Assembly (NCBI GenBank): GCA_022822495.1
Contig: JAJEBQ010000047.1
Location: forward strand, 1-60,740
Length of the DNA stretch: 60,740 bases
Direction: 5' to 3'
Source of the DNA: Paracoccaceae bacterium
Lineage (GTDB): Bacteria; Pseudomonadota; Alphaproteobacteria; Rhodobacterales; Rhodobacteraceae
How positions within the stretch are numbered: position 1 is the stretch's first letter; the number at the start of each line of letters is the position of its first letter. The notes under the pieces are model-generated. The model was given only the letters and a program-made list of their open reading frames with translations. It did not search any database and was not told where the DNA came from. Made by a program: the position numbers and the translations under genes. Shown here in pieces: positions 45,077 through 55,800 of the stretch.

Positions 45077-46279
45077 ATGAAAATATACCTCAACAGATTG
45101 ATTATCCTGATCGCCCTGGTTTTGATGTCAGGATTGTTTGTTACATCAATAAAGTCCCAAGAGAGGATGGGCATTGAAGACAATAGAGTAACATTTGGGC
45201 AATCGGCGGCCTTTTCAGGTCCAACAGGTGAGTTAGGCAAGGCAATGCGATTGGGTATTCAGGCCGCTTTTGAAGAGGTGAATTCCCGAGGTGGAATCCA
45301 TGGAAGAAAAGTTTTTCTTAATTCGCTTGATGATGTTTATGAGCCTGAAAGAGCGGTTTCCAACACTAGGGAACTTATAGAAAATCAAAATGTTTTTGCG
45401 ATCATCGGTGTCGTAGGTACACCTACCTCCAGAGCGGTCATACCCATCAGTGAAAAAGCAGGAGTGCCATTTATTGCCCCCCTTACAGGTGCGGGGTTTT
45501 TACGAGATAGAGACCGCTTTAAAACAGTCATAAATATTCGAGCTTCCTATCAACAGGAAATTAATGAAATGATTGAACGGTTAACCCAGGATCGTAGAAT
45601 TTCCAAGATAGCTGTTCTCTATCAAAATGATTCCTTTGGTCGCGTTGGGTACAATGGTGCTGTAAACGCATTAAGAATTTATGGCATGGATTTGGTTGGA
45701 AGAAGTGTCTACCCAAGAAATACCACTGCAGTGAAAACTGCCCTTTACGATCTTCTCATCAAGGATCCTGAAGCGATCATTGTTGTCGGTGCTTACGACC
45801 CGGTTGCAACAGCAATAAAATGGGCTCATAAAGTTGGTTTCAAACCCGTCTTTATGACCATTTCCTTTGTCGGTAGCAATGCCTTGGCATCATCCCTTGG
45901 TGAAAATGAGTTTCCTGATGTTTACATGACACAGGTTGTACCCAATTACATGGCTACAAATTCGCAAGTTGCCATGGAGTATCGTGAGGCTTTATCAACC
46001 TTCCATCCCGGTGAGAGTTTTGGGTTTGGTTCATTCGAAGGTTATCTTGCCGCACGAGTGAGTATTGAGGCCATGAAGCGTTGTGGTCGTGATATTAACC
46101 GCGAATGTTTCCTGAAACAATTTCAGCAGACAAATGAGATAAGTGTAGGAGATATTGATTTCTATTTTGGTGAGTTTGACAATCAGGGATCTGACGAAGT
46201 TTTTCTCACTCAGTTTGTACCCCAATCGGGATTTGTTCCTGTACGTTCTTTGTTGGATAATCCAGAGAGGAACCAGTAA
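45077..46279 (+). CDS. Periplasmic binding protein, branched-chain amino-acid (LivJ) type
   Basis: Protein of 400 residues. An N-terminal signal (NRLIILIALVLMSGLFVTS, about residues 6-24) is followed by FGQSAAFSGPTGELGKAMRLG and IGVVGTPTSRAVIPISE, typical of the Peripla_BP_6 family, and VYPRNTTAVKTALYDLL. No permease or ATPase follows; instead its stop overlaps the start of a histidine kinase. The arrangement suggests a ligand sensor for that kinase rather than transport (inference). Confidence 0.87.
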   Translation: MKIYLNRLIILIALVLMSGLFVTSIKSQERMGIEDNRVTFGQSAAFSGPTGELGKAMRLGIQAAFEEVNSRGGIHGRKVFLNSLDDVYEPERAVSNTRELIENQNVFAIIGVVGTPTSRAVIPISEKAGVPFIAPLTGAGFLRDRDRFKTVINIRASYQQEINEMIERLTQDRRISKIAVLYQNDSFGRVGYNGAVNALRIYGMDLVGRSVYPRNTTAVKTALYDLLIKDPEAIIVVGAYDPVATAIKWAHKVGFKPVFMTISFVGSNALASSLGENEFPDVYMTQVVPNYMATNSQVAMEYREALSTFHPGESFGFGSFEGYLAARVSIEAMKRCGRDINRECFLKQFQQTNEISVGDIDFYFGEFDNQGSDEVFLTQFVPQSGFVPVRSLLDNPERNQ

Positions 46280-48468
46280 TGCCCACTGGGTTCATTAAAT
46301 TGGCCAATAAACTGGCAACTCAGTTATATGCTGCAATTTTCTTAACCGTCCTCACCACCATCGTTGCTGTTATTGTATCCTGGCAATCATTTGAACGTGT
46401 TGGAGAAGCCCAAAATCGGGTCAACAATGTCAGTTTACCGGAAATGGTTTCTGCCTTTGGCCTCGCAAGAACAAATTCAGCCTTGGTAACCGCCGCTCCT
46501 CGCTTGACAACTGTTCATAATGAAATTGAATTGACCAGTGTTGCTACTGAAATTGATGGCTACAAACAAGATTTTGAAAACAATCTGGCTGACCTTCTAC
46601 AATTGGAAATGAATAGGGATTTTGAGGATAGCCTTATTCAAAGTGCCCAGGAATTGACCAATAATATTGATGAAATCGAATCGCTCATGCGTGATTTTTT
46701 TCTCATCAGAGACAAGTCTGAAAGATTCAACATTTCGGTAAATCGCCTTGAGCAAACGATACGAACTGACCTTCTTCCCTTGATCGACAATCAATTTTTC
46801 TATGTTATGACAGGATATCAGGATCTGGAAAAGGGTGCCGGTGATCCAGAAGCCTTCCGTTCCGAAAAGGAAATAAATTTATTCCGACATTTGTCTGATC
46901 TTGAGAAGGAAGTCAACATTGCCATCCAGCTTCTGGCTTCGACTGCAACTCTTAATGATGCTGCCTTGGTCAATGTATTAAGGGATCAATATGAATCGTC
47001 CTATGACGGTATTCAAAGAAGTTTGATGGAGATTGACAGAATCAGTGTCCTGGAAGACACGCTTCCCCTATTTGAAATGTTGAATGAATATGGTTCAGGT
47101 GTAGACAATGGGTTTCAGTTGCGCATAGAAGAAATAAACATTCAATCCAGACAAATCGAATTACTCCAGCAAAACAGAATACTTTCATCCGAATTGGTAA
47201 ATCAGGTCGAAGCAATAGTCAATAACAGCAATGCACAGGCCCATATAGCGATTGAAGATGCCAATGCTACGGTCTCAGCTGCAAATAGACTCTTGTTAAT
47301 TCTGGTTTTTGTCAGTGTTGTCATCGCTTTCCTGATAGCTTGGCTATTCGTAGGAAAACACATTTTGAAACGCCTTGAGGAGTTATCGCTCCGTATGCGT
47401 ACCATGGCCAGAGGCGAACTTGAAGAAGAAGTGAGGATTCGAGGAAAAGATGAAATAGCCGAAATGGCCAAAGCCCTTGAAGTATTCCGCAAGAACTCGC
47501 TTGAAGTACAAAGGTTGAATCTGGTTGAAGAACTTGCCGATGAAGTCGTAAGCAAGAATCAGGAACTTGAAAAGGTACTTGAGGAACTCAAAACAGCTCA
47601 AAATCAAATCGTCATGCGTGAAAAACTTGCTGCTTTGGGAGAACTCACTGCCGGTGTTGCTCATGAAATCAAAAATCCCTTGAACTTTGTCAAGAACTTC
47701 TCGGAATCATCGCTTGAATTGCTTGAGGAGTTGGATGAGGCAACTGAAATTGAAGATAAGGAAGAACTTGTTGAAGAAATCAAAGATGTGGCTTCTATCC
47801 TCAGGGAAAATCTGGAACGTATTCGCAGTCATGGTACCAGAGCAGATCGTATTGTGCATGACATGTTAAGCATGGGAAGAGGCGAAGCTCAGGCACAAAA
47901 AGTGCCAATAAATCCCCTGGTTGATGAACATGCGAAACTTGCTTACCATAGTTCCCGAGCAACAATGGATGGTTTTCGTTTGCATATTTCCTCCGAGTTC
48001 GATCCAACTGTCGGCGAAGGCATTGTCATACCCCAAGATCTTGGTAGGGTCATATTGAATGTCGTTACCAACGCCTGTTATGCCACCCATAAAAAACGCG
48101 TTAATCGAGAGGAAAAAGAGGGGCAGTCGGATTATGAACCGGAACTCAATATAAAAACCAAGCGAGATGGTTCGACTATCTATATCAGTATCAGGGATAA
48201 TGGTGATGGCATACCCGAAGATATTAAGGAAAAGATATTCAATCCTTTCTTCACAACCAAACCTACCGATGAGGGAACAGGTTTGGGGCTGGCCATGTCA
48301 AATGATATCATAAGGGAACATGGAGGTACCCTAACGGTTACTTCTGAGATAGGAAGTTTCACTGAATTCACCATCAGTTTGCCTGAAGATGCAAGTGCCT
48401 TCTTTCAGGACCCAGACAACGAAGAACAAGATGAAACCCCGGCGGGTGAAAATGATATTACACCATGA
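46279..48468 (+). CDS. Sensor histidine kinase with large periplasmic region
   Basis: Membrane kinase of 729 residues. A first membrane segment near 15-35 and a second near 338-360 (LLLILVFVSVVIAFLIAWLF) bracket a 300-residue helical periplasmic region. A HAMP domain (LEELSLRMRTMARGELEEEVR) and a coiled coil follow, then the H-box ELTAGVAHEIKNPLNFVKNF with the phosphorylated histidine at 462. ATP-binding motifs are NVVTNACYAT, IRDNGDGIPED and PFFTTKPTDEGTGLGLAM. The ATG overlaps the binding-protein TAA (TAATG). Together with the preceding gene it resembles TorT-TorS-type ligand sensing. Confidence 0.92.
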   Translation: MPTGFIKLANKLATQLYAAIFLTVLTTIVAVIVSWQSFERVGEAQNRVNNVSLPEMVSAFGLARTNSALVTAAPRLTTVHNEIELTSVATEIDGYKQDFENNLADLLQLEMNRDFEDSLIQSAQELTNNIDEIESLMRDFFLIRDKSERFNISVNRLEQTIRTDLLPLIDNQFFYVMTGYQDLEKGAGDPEAFRSEKEINLFRHLSDLEKEVNIAIQLLASTATLNDAALVNVLRDQYESSYDGIQRSLMEIDRISVLEDTLPLFEMLNEYGSGVDNGFQLRIEEINIQSRQIELLQQNRILSSELVNQVEAIVNNSNAQAHIAIEDANATVSAANRLLLILVFVSVVIAFLIAWLFVGKHILKRLEELSLRMRTMARGELEEEVRIRGKDEIAEMAKALEVFRKNSLEVQRLNLVEELADEVVSKNQELEKVLEELKTAQNQIVMREKLAALGELTAGVAHEIKNPLNFVKNFSESSLELLEELDEATEIEDKEELVEEIKDVASILRENLERIRSHGTRADRIVHDMLSMGRGEAQAQKVPINPLVDEHAKLAYHSSRATMDGFRLHISSEFDPTVGEGIVIPQDLGRVILNVVTNACYATHKKRVNREEKEGQSDYEPELNIKTKRDGSTIYISIRDNGDGIPEDIKEKIFNPFFTTKPTDEGTGLGLAMSNDIIREHGGTLTVTSEIGSFTEFTISLPEDASAFFQDPDNEEQDETPAGENDITP

Positions 48469-49385
48469 TTATCGAACGTTTGGCACCAGAATATGAAATA
48501 CTGGATGATTCCTTCCGAACCTACCTTCTTTCGAATGTCAAACTGAAAAAATTGGCCACTGGTTTTGATTGGGCGGAGGGACCTGTCTGGATAGGGGATT
48601 CAGGTTTTTTGTTGTTTTCAGATATTCCAAACAACAAGGTTTACAGGTGGAATGATGAACTTGGGCTTTCAACCTTTCTTTCGCCTTCCAATTTCGCTAA
48701 TGGTCATTATCGTGACCTGCAGGGCAGGTTAATTTCATGTGAACATGGTTCGAGAAGTTTAACCCGTATGGAACATGACGGGACGATAACAACTCTTGCT
48801 GACAGGTACATGGGTAAAAGGCTCAACTCCCCCAATGATGTCGTTGTCAAATTGGACGGAACAATCTGGTTCACTGATCCCTATTACGGAATAATTTCCA
48901 ATTATGAGGGTTACAAAGCTGAACCAGAATTGCCAGGTGGTGTATATCGCTACGACCCCATGGATGGTTCACTCGAATGCGTGTCTACCGTTTTGGATTG
49001 CCCCAATGGGTTGGCTTTCAGTCTTGATGAGGATTTTCTTTACGTATCAGAAACTGGCAAAAGGCATGATCCTGATGTTCAAAAGGGGTTGTATAAATTT
49101 AAGGTGTTTCTTAATCAGCGGGTTTCCAAGAGTTATGATTATCTCGCAATTGATACCGGAGTATCCGACGGGTTTCGCCTTGATTCGGACGGTAACATCT
49201 GGACTTCTGCAGGCGATGGGGTGCATTGTATTTCGCCGGAATTCAAATTATTAGGTAAAATTTACATACCCGAAGTGGTTTCGAATGTCTGCTTTGGTGG
49301 AAGAGCCAAACAAACCCTTTACATTACTGCAACCAGTTCCATTTACTCTATTGCGTTAAATCGCGAGGGTGTACAATTTCCCTAA
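48465..49385 (+). CDS. SMP-30/gluconolactonase-family lactonase
   Basis: Protein of 306 residues with the six-bladed propeller pattern: FDWAEGPVWIGDSGFLLFSD (metal Glu), SPNDVVVKLDGTIWFTDPYYG (metal Asn and substrate region), CPNGLAFSLDEDFLYVSETG and DGFRLDSDGNIWTSAGDG. The family hydrolyses sugar lactones; the sugar dehydrogenase and epimerase at 35.6-37.4 kb would provide substrate. Its ATG overlaps the kinase stop (ATGA), so it is co-transcribed with the signalling genes, an unexpected partnership. Confidence 0.87.
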   Translation: MIIERLAPEYEILDDSFRTYLLSNVKLKKLATGFDWAEGPVWIGDSGFLLFSDIPNNKVYRWNDELGLSTFLSPSNFANGHYRDLQGRLISCEHGSRSLTRMEHDGTITTLADRYMGKRLNSPNDVVVKLDGTIWFTDPYYGIISNYEGYKAEPELPGGVYRYDPMDGSLECVSTVLDCPNGLAFSLDEDFLYVSETGKRHDPDVQKGLYKFKVFLNQRVSKSYDYLAIDTGVSDGFRLDSDGNIWTSAGDGVHCISPEFKLLGKIYIPEVVSNVCFGGRAKQTLYITATSSIYSIALNREGVQFP

Positions 49386-49517
49386 AACACTTTAGAAACA
49401 CTTTTCTTTCTGATTTTTCAAATGTTAACAATAAAAACATACTTGCAAACCATAGAGGATGTCTTGCAGCAAAAGGCAAATATGCTGGCATGTTCATAGC
49501 AAAAAAAGGTAATAAAT

Positions 49518-50738
49518 TTGATCCATTCGTTTGACACTTATTTCCGAGATCAGCTAAAGGCTCTCAAGGATGAAGGTAATTACCGAATCTTTGCAGAAAT
49601 TGAAAGATATCGTGGTCGTTTTCCAAAAGCTGGAAATCACACTGAAGATGGTGTTCGGGATGTATCGGTTTGGTGCTCCAATGATTATTTGGGAATGGGA
49701 CAAAATGCCGAAGTCATAAAGGCAATGTGTGATGCTGCCTGGCAAAGTGGGGCAGGTGCAGGGGGAACCAGAAATATTTCAGGAACAACCCACTATCATG
49801 AACTCCTGGAACAGGAAATTGCTGATCTTCATAACAAGGAAACTGCCCTCTTGTTTACTTCCGGCTACGTTGCCAATTGGGCATCTCTTTCGACCCTGGG
49901 ATCACGCGTGCCCAATGTCGTCATTTTTTCTGATGAGAAAAATCATGCTTCCATGATTGAAGGAATAAGGCATTCCAGATGCAGAAAAGAAATCTGGCAG
50001 AGGAATAGCGTCGAAGACCTCGACAGAAAATTGTCAAAGTATGATTCATCGACCATGAAAATCGTGGCGTTTGAATCCATTCATTCGATGGATGGAGATA
50101 TTGCTCCAGTTGGAGATATTTGTGAAGTTGCAAGAAAGCACAATGCCCTAACATATCTTGATGAGGTCCATGCTGTCGGTCTTTATGGGCCACGAGGCGG
50201 TGGTATCGCCGAGCGGGATGGAGTGATGGATCAGGTCACAATAATCCAGGGCACCTTGGGGAAAGCCTATGGATTGATTGGAGGGTATATTGCTGGTTCC
50301 TTCGAAACTATTGATTTTATAAGATCCTTTGCCAGTGGTTTCATTTTTACTACAGCTCTGCCACCTTCAATTTTGGCGGGCGCTCTTGCCTCGGTAAGAC
50401 ATCTGAAAGCGAGTCATGTTGAGCGGGCCCGCCAGGCAAATATGGTTAATTTGTTACGTACCAGACTCGACCAGGAAGGTGTTCCTCATATTGATAACCC
50501 AGGACACATTGTTCCCGTCATGATCAAGGATCCAGAGAAATGCAAAATGATTGCCGATCTGCTAATGGAAGATTTCGGTATTTACGTACAACCCATCAAC
50601 TACCCCACTGTACCCAAAGGGACAGAAAGGCTACGGATAACACCTTCTGCCCTTCACAGTGCAGGAGACGTGGATTATCTTGTTAAGGCACTGACGGTAT
50701 TATGGTCTCAATGTGCTCTATCGCGTGCTGTGGCCTGA
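49518..50738 (+). CDS. hemA: 5-aminolevulinate synthase
   Basis: Protein of 406 residues, the standard alphaproteobacterial length. It condenses glycine and succinyl-CoA with PLP. Seen are YRIFAEIERYRGRFPKA, VWCSNDYLGMGQNAEVI, GAGAGGTRNISGTTHYH, YLDEVHAVGLYGPRGGG and the PLP lysine K249 in QGTLGKAYGLIGGY. The start is TTG at 49518 with AAAAAAAGG upstream. It meets cobQ tail to tail with only 5 bp between stops. Feeds both haem (hemH at 0.5 kb) and cobalamin synthesis. Confidence 0.96.
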   Translation: MIHSFDTYFRDQLKALKDEGNYRIFAEIERYRGRFPKAGNHTEDGVRDVSVWCSNDYLGMGQNAEVIKAMCDAAWQSGAGAGGTRNISGTTHYHELLEQEIADLHNKETALLFTSGYVANWASLSTLGSRVPNVVIFSDEKNHASMIEGIRHSRCRKEIWQRNSVEDLDRKLSKYDSSTMKIVAFESIHSMDGDIAPVGDICEVARKHNALTYLDEVHAVGLYGPRGGGIAERDGVMDQVTIIQGTLGKAYGLIGGYIAGSFETIDFIRSFASGFIFTTALPPSILAGALASVRHLKASHVERARQANMVNLLRTRLDQEGVPHIDNPGHIVPVMIKDPEKCKMIADLLMEDFGIYVQPINYPTVPKGTERLRITPSALHSAGDVDYLVKALTVLWSQCALSRAVA

Positions 50739-50743
50739 AAAAG

Positions 50744-52210
50744 CTATTCCTGCATTAACTCAAGCATTCTTTCCAGGTTGAGATTGGTTTCAACATGGTT
50801 GGCCATTTCATCGATCGTGTTTTCGATGAGCTCTGTATAGCTGTAATCAGTGAGACCCTTTCGTAAAGACTTCAAATAATGGGAACGAAATTGGTTGTTG
50901 GAAAATAATCCGTGCAGATAGGTACCCTGAACCCTACCATCTGATGAAGTGGCCCCTTCATTGATCCAAGATCCGCCATACTCCTTCTGGGCAAAATTGT
51001 TTTTGCAATCAGGACCGGTGGTCACTCCCTTGTGAATTTCATATGCCTGGAAAAAATTATCTTGCCACCGGGCATTGGTAATTCCAACATTTTTTTCACT
51101 GGCCATGACCGTTGAAACATTAAGCAAACGCAAGCCCTTATGTGATCCAGGATGACCTTCCACGCCGTTCAAATCATCTATTTGGGTACCAAGTATTTGA
51201 TATCCTCCACACAAACCAAGAATTCTACCCCCCCTGCGATGGTAAGCAATCAAATCATAATCCCACCCCTGTTTTCGGATAAACTCCATATCACTTCTGG
51301 TAGACTTGCTTCCGGGTATGATAACCAAATCGGCATCAACAGGAAGCGGCATACCAGGTTTTACAGGTTTGACGACAATTTCAGGGTGGTTTTTCAAAGG
51401 GTCCAGATCATCAAAGTTAGCAATTTTATCCAAGGCAAGATAGTAAATCCTTAAAGTGCCTTTCTTACCTGCTTTAGACATGGACAGAGAAAGCGAATCT
51501 TCCGAAGGCAATTGTTCAGCAACTTCAATCCAGGGAAGAATGCCCAAGCCTATCCAACCAGTATTTTCTTCAATATACCGATATCCGTCCTCAAATAATT
51601 CTGTGTTGCCCCTGAATTTGTTAATGATAAACCCCTTTATCATACACCTGTCTTCGTGGGGTAGCACCTGTCTTGTACCGACAAGTTGGGCAATTACGCC
51701 GCCCCGGTCGATGTCACCAACGATGGCAACGGGGGTGCCAGACTCCCTGGCAAAACCCATGTTGGCAATATCATTCGCTCGCAAATTAATTTCGGCAGGG
51801 CTCCCGGCTCCTTCAACAATGACCATATCGAATGTTTTTGTCAATGTATGAAAACTTTCCATGACAGGCATCATCAGGGATTTTTTCAGTTTCATGTAGT
51901 CTCGTGAATCAATGGTCGTTTGTACTTTTCCATGCACAATAATTTGGGACCTTTGATGAGATTCAGGCTTCAATAAAACTGGGTTCATATGAATTGAAGG
52001 TTCAATTTGGCAAGCCATGGCCTGAAGTGATTGTGCCCTTCCTATTTCCAGACCCTCAGTGGTGACTGACGAATTATTGGACATGTTTTGTGGCTTGAAG
52101 GGAGCAACCTTATAACCTCTGTTCTTAAAAGCCCTGCAAAGACTTGCGACAAGCAAAGACTTGCCAACATTCGATCCAGCACCCTGGATCATAATCTTTA
52201 AGGGTGCCAT
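50744..52210 (-). CDS. cobQ: Cobyric acid synthase
   Basis: Protein of 488 residues, normal CobQ length. It amidates adenosyl-cobyrinate diamide side chains b, d, e and g. N-terminal P-loop IQGAGSNVGKSLLVASL near residues 8-24 and FKPQNMSNNS match the synthetase part; the C-terminal amidotransferase has the nucleophile in GLCGGYQILG and the family segment VQGTYLHGLF. Last gene of the cob operon, 23 bp after cobO. Confidence 0.95.
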   Translation of the reverse strand: MAPLKIMIQGAGSNVGKSLLVASLCRAFKNRGYKVAPFKPQNMSNNSSVTTEGLEIGRAQSLQAMACQIEPSIHMNPVLLKPESHQRSQIIVHGKVQTTIDSRDYMKLKKSLMMPVMESFHTLTKTFDMVIVEGAGSPAEINLRANDIANMGFARESGTPVAIVGDIDRGGVIAQLVGTRQVLPHEDRCMIKGFIINKFRGNTELFEDGYRYIEENTGWIGLGILPWIEVAEQLPSEDSLSLSMSKAGKKGTLRIYYLALDKIANFDDLDPLKNHPEIVVKPVKPGMPLPVDADLVIIPGSKSTRSDMEFIRKQGWDYDLIAYHRRGGRILGLCGGYQILGTQIDDLNGVEGHPGSHKGLRLLNVSTVMASEKNVGITNARWQDNFFQAYEIHKGVTTGPDCKNNFAQKEYGGSWINEGATSSDGRVQGTYLHGLFSNNQFRSHYLKSLRKGLTDYSYTELIENTIDEMANHVETNLNLERMLELMQE

Positions 52211-52233
52211 GGTAATCCAAACTTAAGACGAGA

Positions 52234-52845
52234 TCAGAATTCTATTCCCTTTTGGGCTTTAACTCCTGAACGGAAAGGATGTTTGATCATTTCCATTTCT
52301 GTAACGAGATCAGCTATTTCAATAAGTTGTTCATGGGCATTTCTCCCAGTAAGGATAACATGTGTATCGGCGGGTTTATGCTCTTTAATAAAGGCAACGA
52401 CTTCTGCAATTGGCAAATAGCCATAACGGAGTGAGATATTTATTTCATCCAATAGGATCATTTTGATATCAGGGTTCACAATTAATTGTTTGGAGAGTTC
52501 CCAAGCTCTCGTGGTCATAAGAATATCACGTTCCTTATCCTGCGTTTCCCAGGTAAAACCCTCGCCCATAGTATAAAATTTGCACTGTTCCGCAAAATGC
52601 TTCTGTATCAGGTCTCGCTCGCCAGTTGCCATACCCCCTTTGATATATTGCACCACTGCACAGGGTATTTGATGCGCAATACACCTGAAAACCATGCCAA
52701 AGGCAGCTGATGATTTTCCCTTTCCTTTGCCGGTGTGGACGATAACCAAGCCTCTTGACTCAGTTTTGGATGCCATGATTTTATCTCTGACAACCTTTTT
52801 CTTGGCCATCTTTAGATTATGTCTCTGAAAATCATTCGAACTCAT
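52234..52845 (-). CDS. cobO: Corrinoid adenosyltransferase
   Basis: CobO/CobA-type protein of 203 residues that adds the 5'-deoxyadenosyl group to corrinoids. P-loop VHTGKGKGKSSAAFG near 36-50, AVVQYIKGGMATGERDL, LLDEINISLRYGYL and LTGRNAHEQLIEIADLVTEM are all family signatures. The start at 52845 is chosen because AAGGAG precedes it; the longer frame to 52869 is inside cobN. It overlaps the cobN stop by 14 bp, indicating translational coupling. Confidence 0.94.
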   Translation of the reverse strand: MSSNDFQRHNLKMAKKKVVRDKIMASKTESRGLVIVHTGKGKGKSSAAFGMVFRCIAHQIPCAVVQYIKGGMATGERDLIQKHFAEQCKFYTMGEGFTWETQDKERDILMTTRAWELSKQLIVNPDIKMILLDEINISLRYGYLPIAEVVAFIKEHKPADTHVILTGRNAHEQLIEIADLVTEMEMIKHPFRSGVKAQKGIEF

Positions 52846-55800
52846 CGGCCATCTCCTTACTGGAATCAAATTGTACTATTTCCATCAACAAATTCCTGGT
52901 GGAATTCAATTTGGGACACCAAAAACCTCTTTCCATTGCCTCCAAAAATCTGTTGGCAATCTCTTTTAACGCATCCGGGTTGTTTTCCTCAATAAACTTT
53001 CTGGTCTCTTTGTCTTCAAGATAAGCTGTGTAGGTCAAATCGAAGTGGTGTGACTTGGCTGCGCCGGTCGTTGCAGCAAATGCAAAAAGATAGTCGACGG
53101 TTGCAGCAATCTCAAAAGCACCTTTGTAACCATGCCTTTTCACGCCATTAATCCATTTGGGGTTAACAGATCTTGATCGAACAACGCGACCAATTTCTTC
53201 TTCCAGAGTTCGTATCACTGGCCGTTCAGGTCGGGAATGATCATTGTGGAAAATGGTTGGTTGCTCTCCCTTTATCTTTTCAATAGCGGCAGAAATACCT
53301 CCCTCAAACTGGTAATAATCATCACTGTCCAAAATATCATGTTCATAGTTGTCCTGGTTATGAATGATGGTATCAATTTCTCCCAACCGAGCAGTAAAGG
53401 TTTCCAAATCCTTTTTACCATCCGCATCTTGCCCCAGGGGGAAACTTCCCCATTCAAGGTAGGCTTGCCCTAAATCTTCACGGTTGGACCAAAGTTGCTC
53501 ATCAATCAGTGCTTGTAAACCTGCACCATAGGATCCAGGCATGGAGCCAAAGACTCTGAACCCAGCTCTCGTTTTGCCAAGTTTTTCGATGTCCTGTCTA
53601 TAACATTCTGCTGCTGGGTTATAAAATTCTGGTTCATCAAGATTCATTACTGCCTTGGCTGCATTTGCGACCAAATCGATTTGGGTAGGAAAGGCATCGC
53701 GAAAGAAACCCGATACACGCAAAGTTACATCTACTCTTGGCCTACCCAGGATAGTATGAGGGAGTATTTCAAAACCTGTAACTCGACCACTGTTTTCATC
53801 CCATTGTGGCTTTACACCCATCAGAGAAAGGGCTTGAGCGATATCATCACCACCCGTTCTCATATTGGAAGTACCCCAAGCAGTGAGAGCCATTTTACGA
53901 GGCCAATCCCCCTTGTCCTGCAAGTATCTTTCGATTATCAAATTGGCTGATTTCCAACCAAGCGCCCAGGCCGTTCTGGTAGGTATGGATCTGCTGTCAA
54001 CCGAATAAAAATTCCTCCCTGTTGGCAGTATATCAACGCGACCTCTTGATGGTGCACCCGAAGGGCCGGGGGGCAGAAACTTGCCATCGAGGCTCTGCAA
54101 TAATCCTTCGGTTTCCAAACCACCACATTTTCTCAACAGGGGCTTGAGTGTATTTTGGGCATAGGAAATTACTTCCCGTGAGTTTTTTCCTGCATCAGTG
54201 TTACTCTCCAGTAATTTCGAAAAGTACAATTCCAGACGTTCAACCGTATCGCCATTTGAACGCCAGGGATCAGAACTGATTTCCCTAAGCTCTACAGGCT
54301 TAGCATCCTGCCATTCCAGTGAAAAATCACAATCCAGTGGATCAAAAGTCTCACCAAAACCAAAATCTTTAGCGAGGCTACGTAGAGATGATGCTTCTGG
54401 TCCTTCCCCGTTATTCCGGGGGGTCCTAAGAAGTGAGGTGATTAAATCGCGTTCCTGAATTCCCTGCGGAGATTTGCCAAAAATATGCAACCCATCTCGA
54501 ATTTGTCGTTCTTTCAATTCGCACAGGTAGGCATCAAGTTTTTGCAATTTATTGGCAGTATGATCTGGGGGATCAATGCCAATATCTTCTTCCAGCTTAC
54601 TCTTTGACACTGTCTCCAGGATTTGATTTTCCAGAAACTTCGTTCGCTTGGCGTCAACCCCCGAAGCCTCATAATATTCATCCAACAGAATCTCCAAATC
54701 CCTATACATACCATATGATTCTGCCCGAGTTAGTGGGGGTGTCAAATGATCAATGATTACGGCCTGACTTCTTCTTTTTGCTTGGGTACCCTCACCGGGA
54801 TCATTAATGATGAAGGGATAAAAATGTGGTGTTGGTCCCAAAGCGGCTTCCGTAAAGCAATCCTCAGACAATGCCATTGCTTTGCCTGGCAACCATTCGA
54901 GGTTTCCATGCTTTCCAAGGTGAACTATAGCATGAGCACCAAATTGCTTCCTAATCCAGAAGTAAAAGGCAAAATAATTATGGGGTGGAACCAGGTCAGG
55001 GCTATGATAAGTTTCTTTGGGGTCAATATTGAATCCCCGGGCGGGTTGAATGGCCACAACAATATTGCCAAATTTGTGGAGGGGTAAAACAAAATGAGAA
55101 TTAACCAGATAGGGGTCCTGTTCAAAGTGCCCCCAGCGTTCCAGAATTTCTGATCTAACCTTGGGCGGGAGTTCTAAAAAGTAACGTTTATAATCATCTT
55201 TCGAGAGACGAGCCAAGTTTTTATTCACCTTGATTTTGTTAAGATCATTTGTTGTTCCTTGCAACAGAAGGTTCATCAACTTGGAAGAAGTTTCAGGAAA
55301 ATGTGAAATTTTGTATCCAGATTGCTTTAGTTTATTCAGGACTAGGGTCGCTGATTCAGGTGTATCCAATCCTACACCATTGGCTAAACGACCATCTTTA
55401 TTGGGATAATTGCCCAATATGACCGCAATTTTTTTATTCTCGGGTTTTATTTTTCCAATATTGATCCAGTTTCTGGTCAATTCCGAAACAAATTCGAGGC
55501 GGTCTGTAACAACTTCATGCAGACTTACCGAATATTGGGTATTACAATTTGCCTTAGACTGGTTTTTAAAGGCTATGGCTCTGGAAAGAATTCGACCATC
55601 AATCTCCGGAAGGGAGACAAACATGGCAATATCCCTGGGAGGTAATCCAAAGCTGTTTCCCTGCCAGGAAGGTTTATCTGCCGAACCCAAGACAACCTGA
55701 AATACAGGTTTATTGATTTTGTCCAATACAGTAGGCTGCCAATCATCTCCCTTGCCTATGGTTCCTAGAGCAAAACCTGTGAGGTTGAGAACAATATCAG

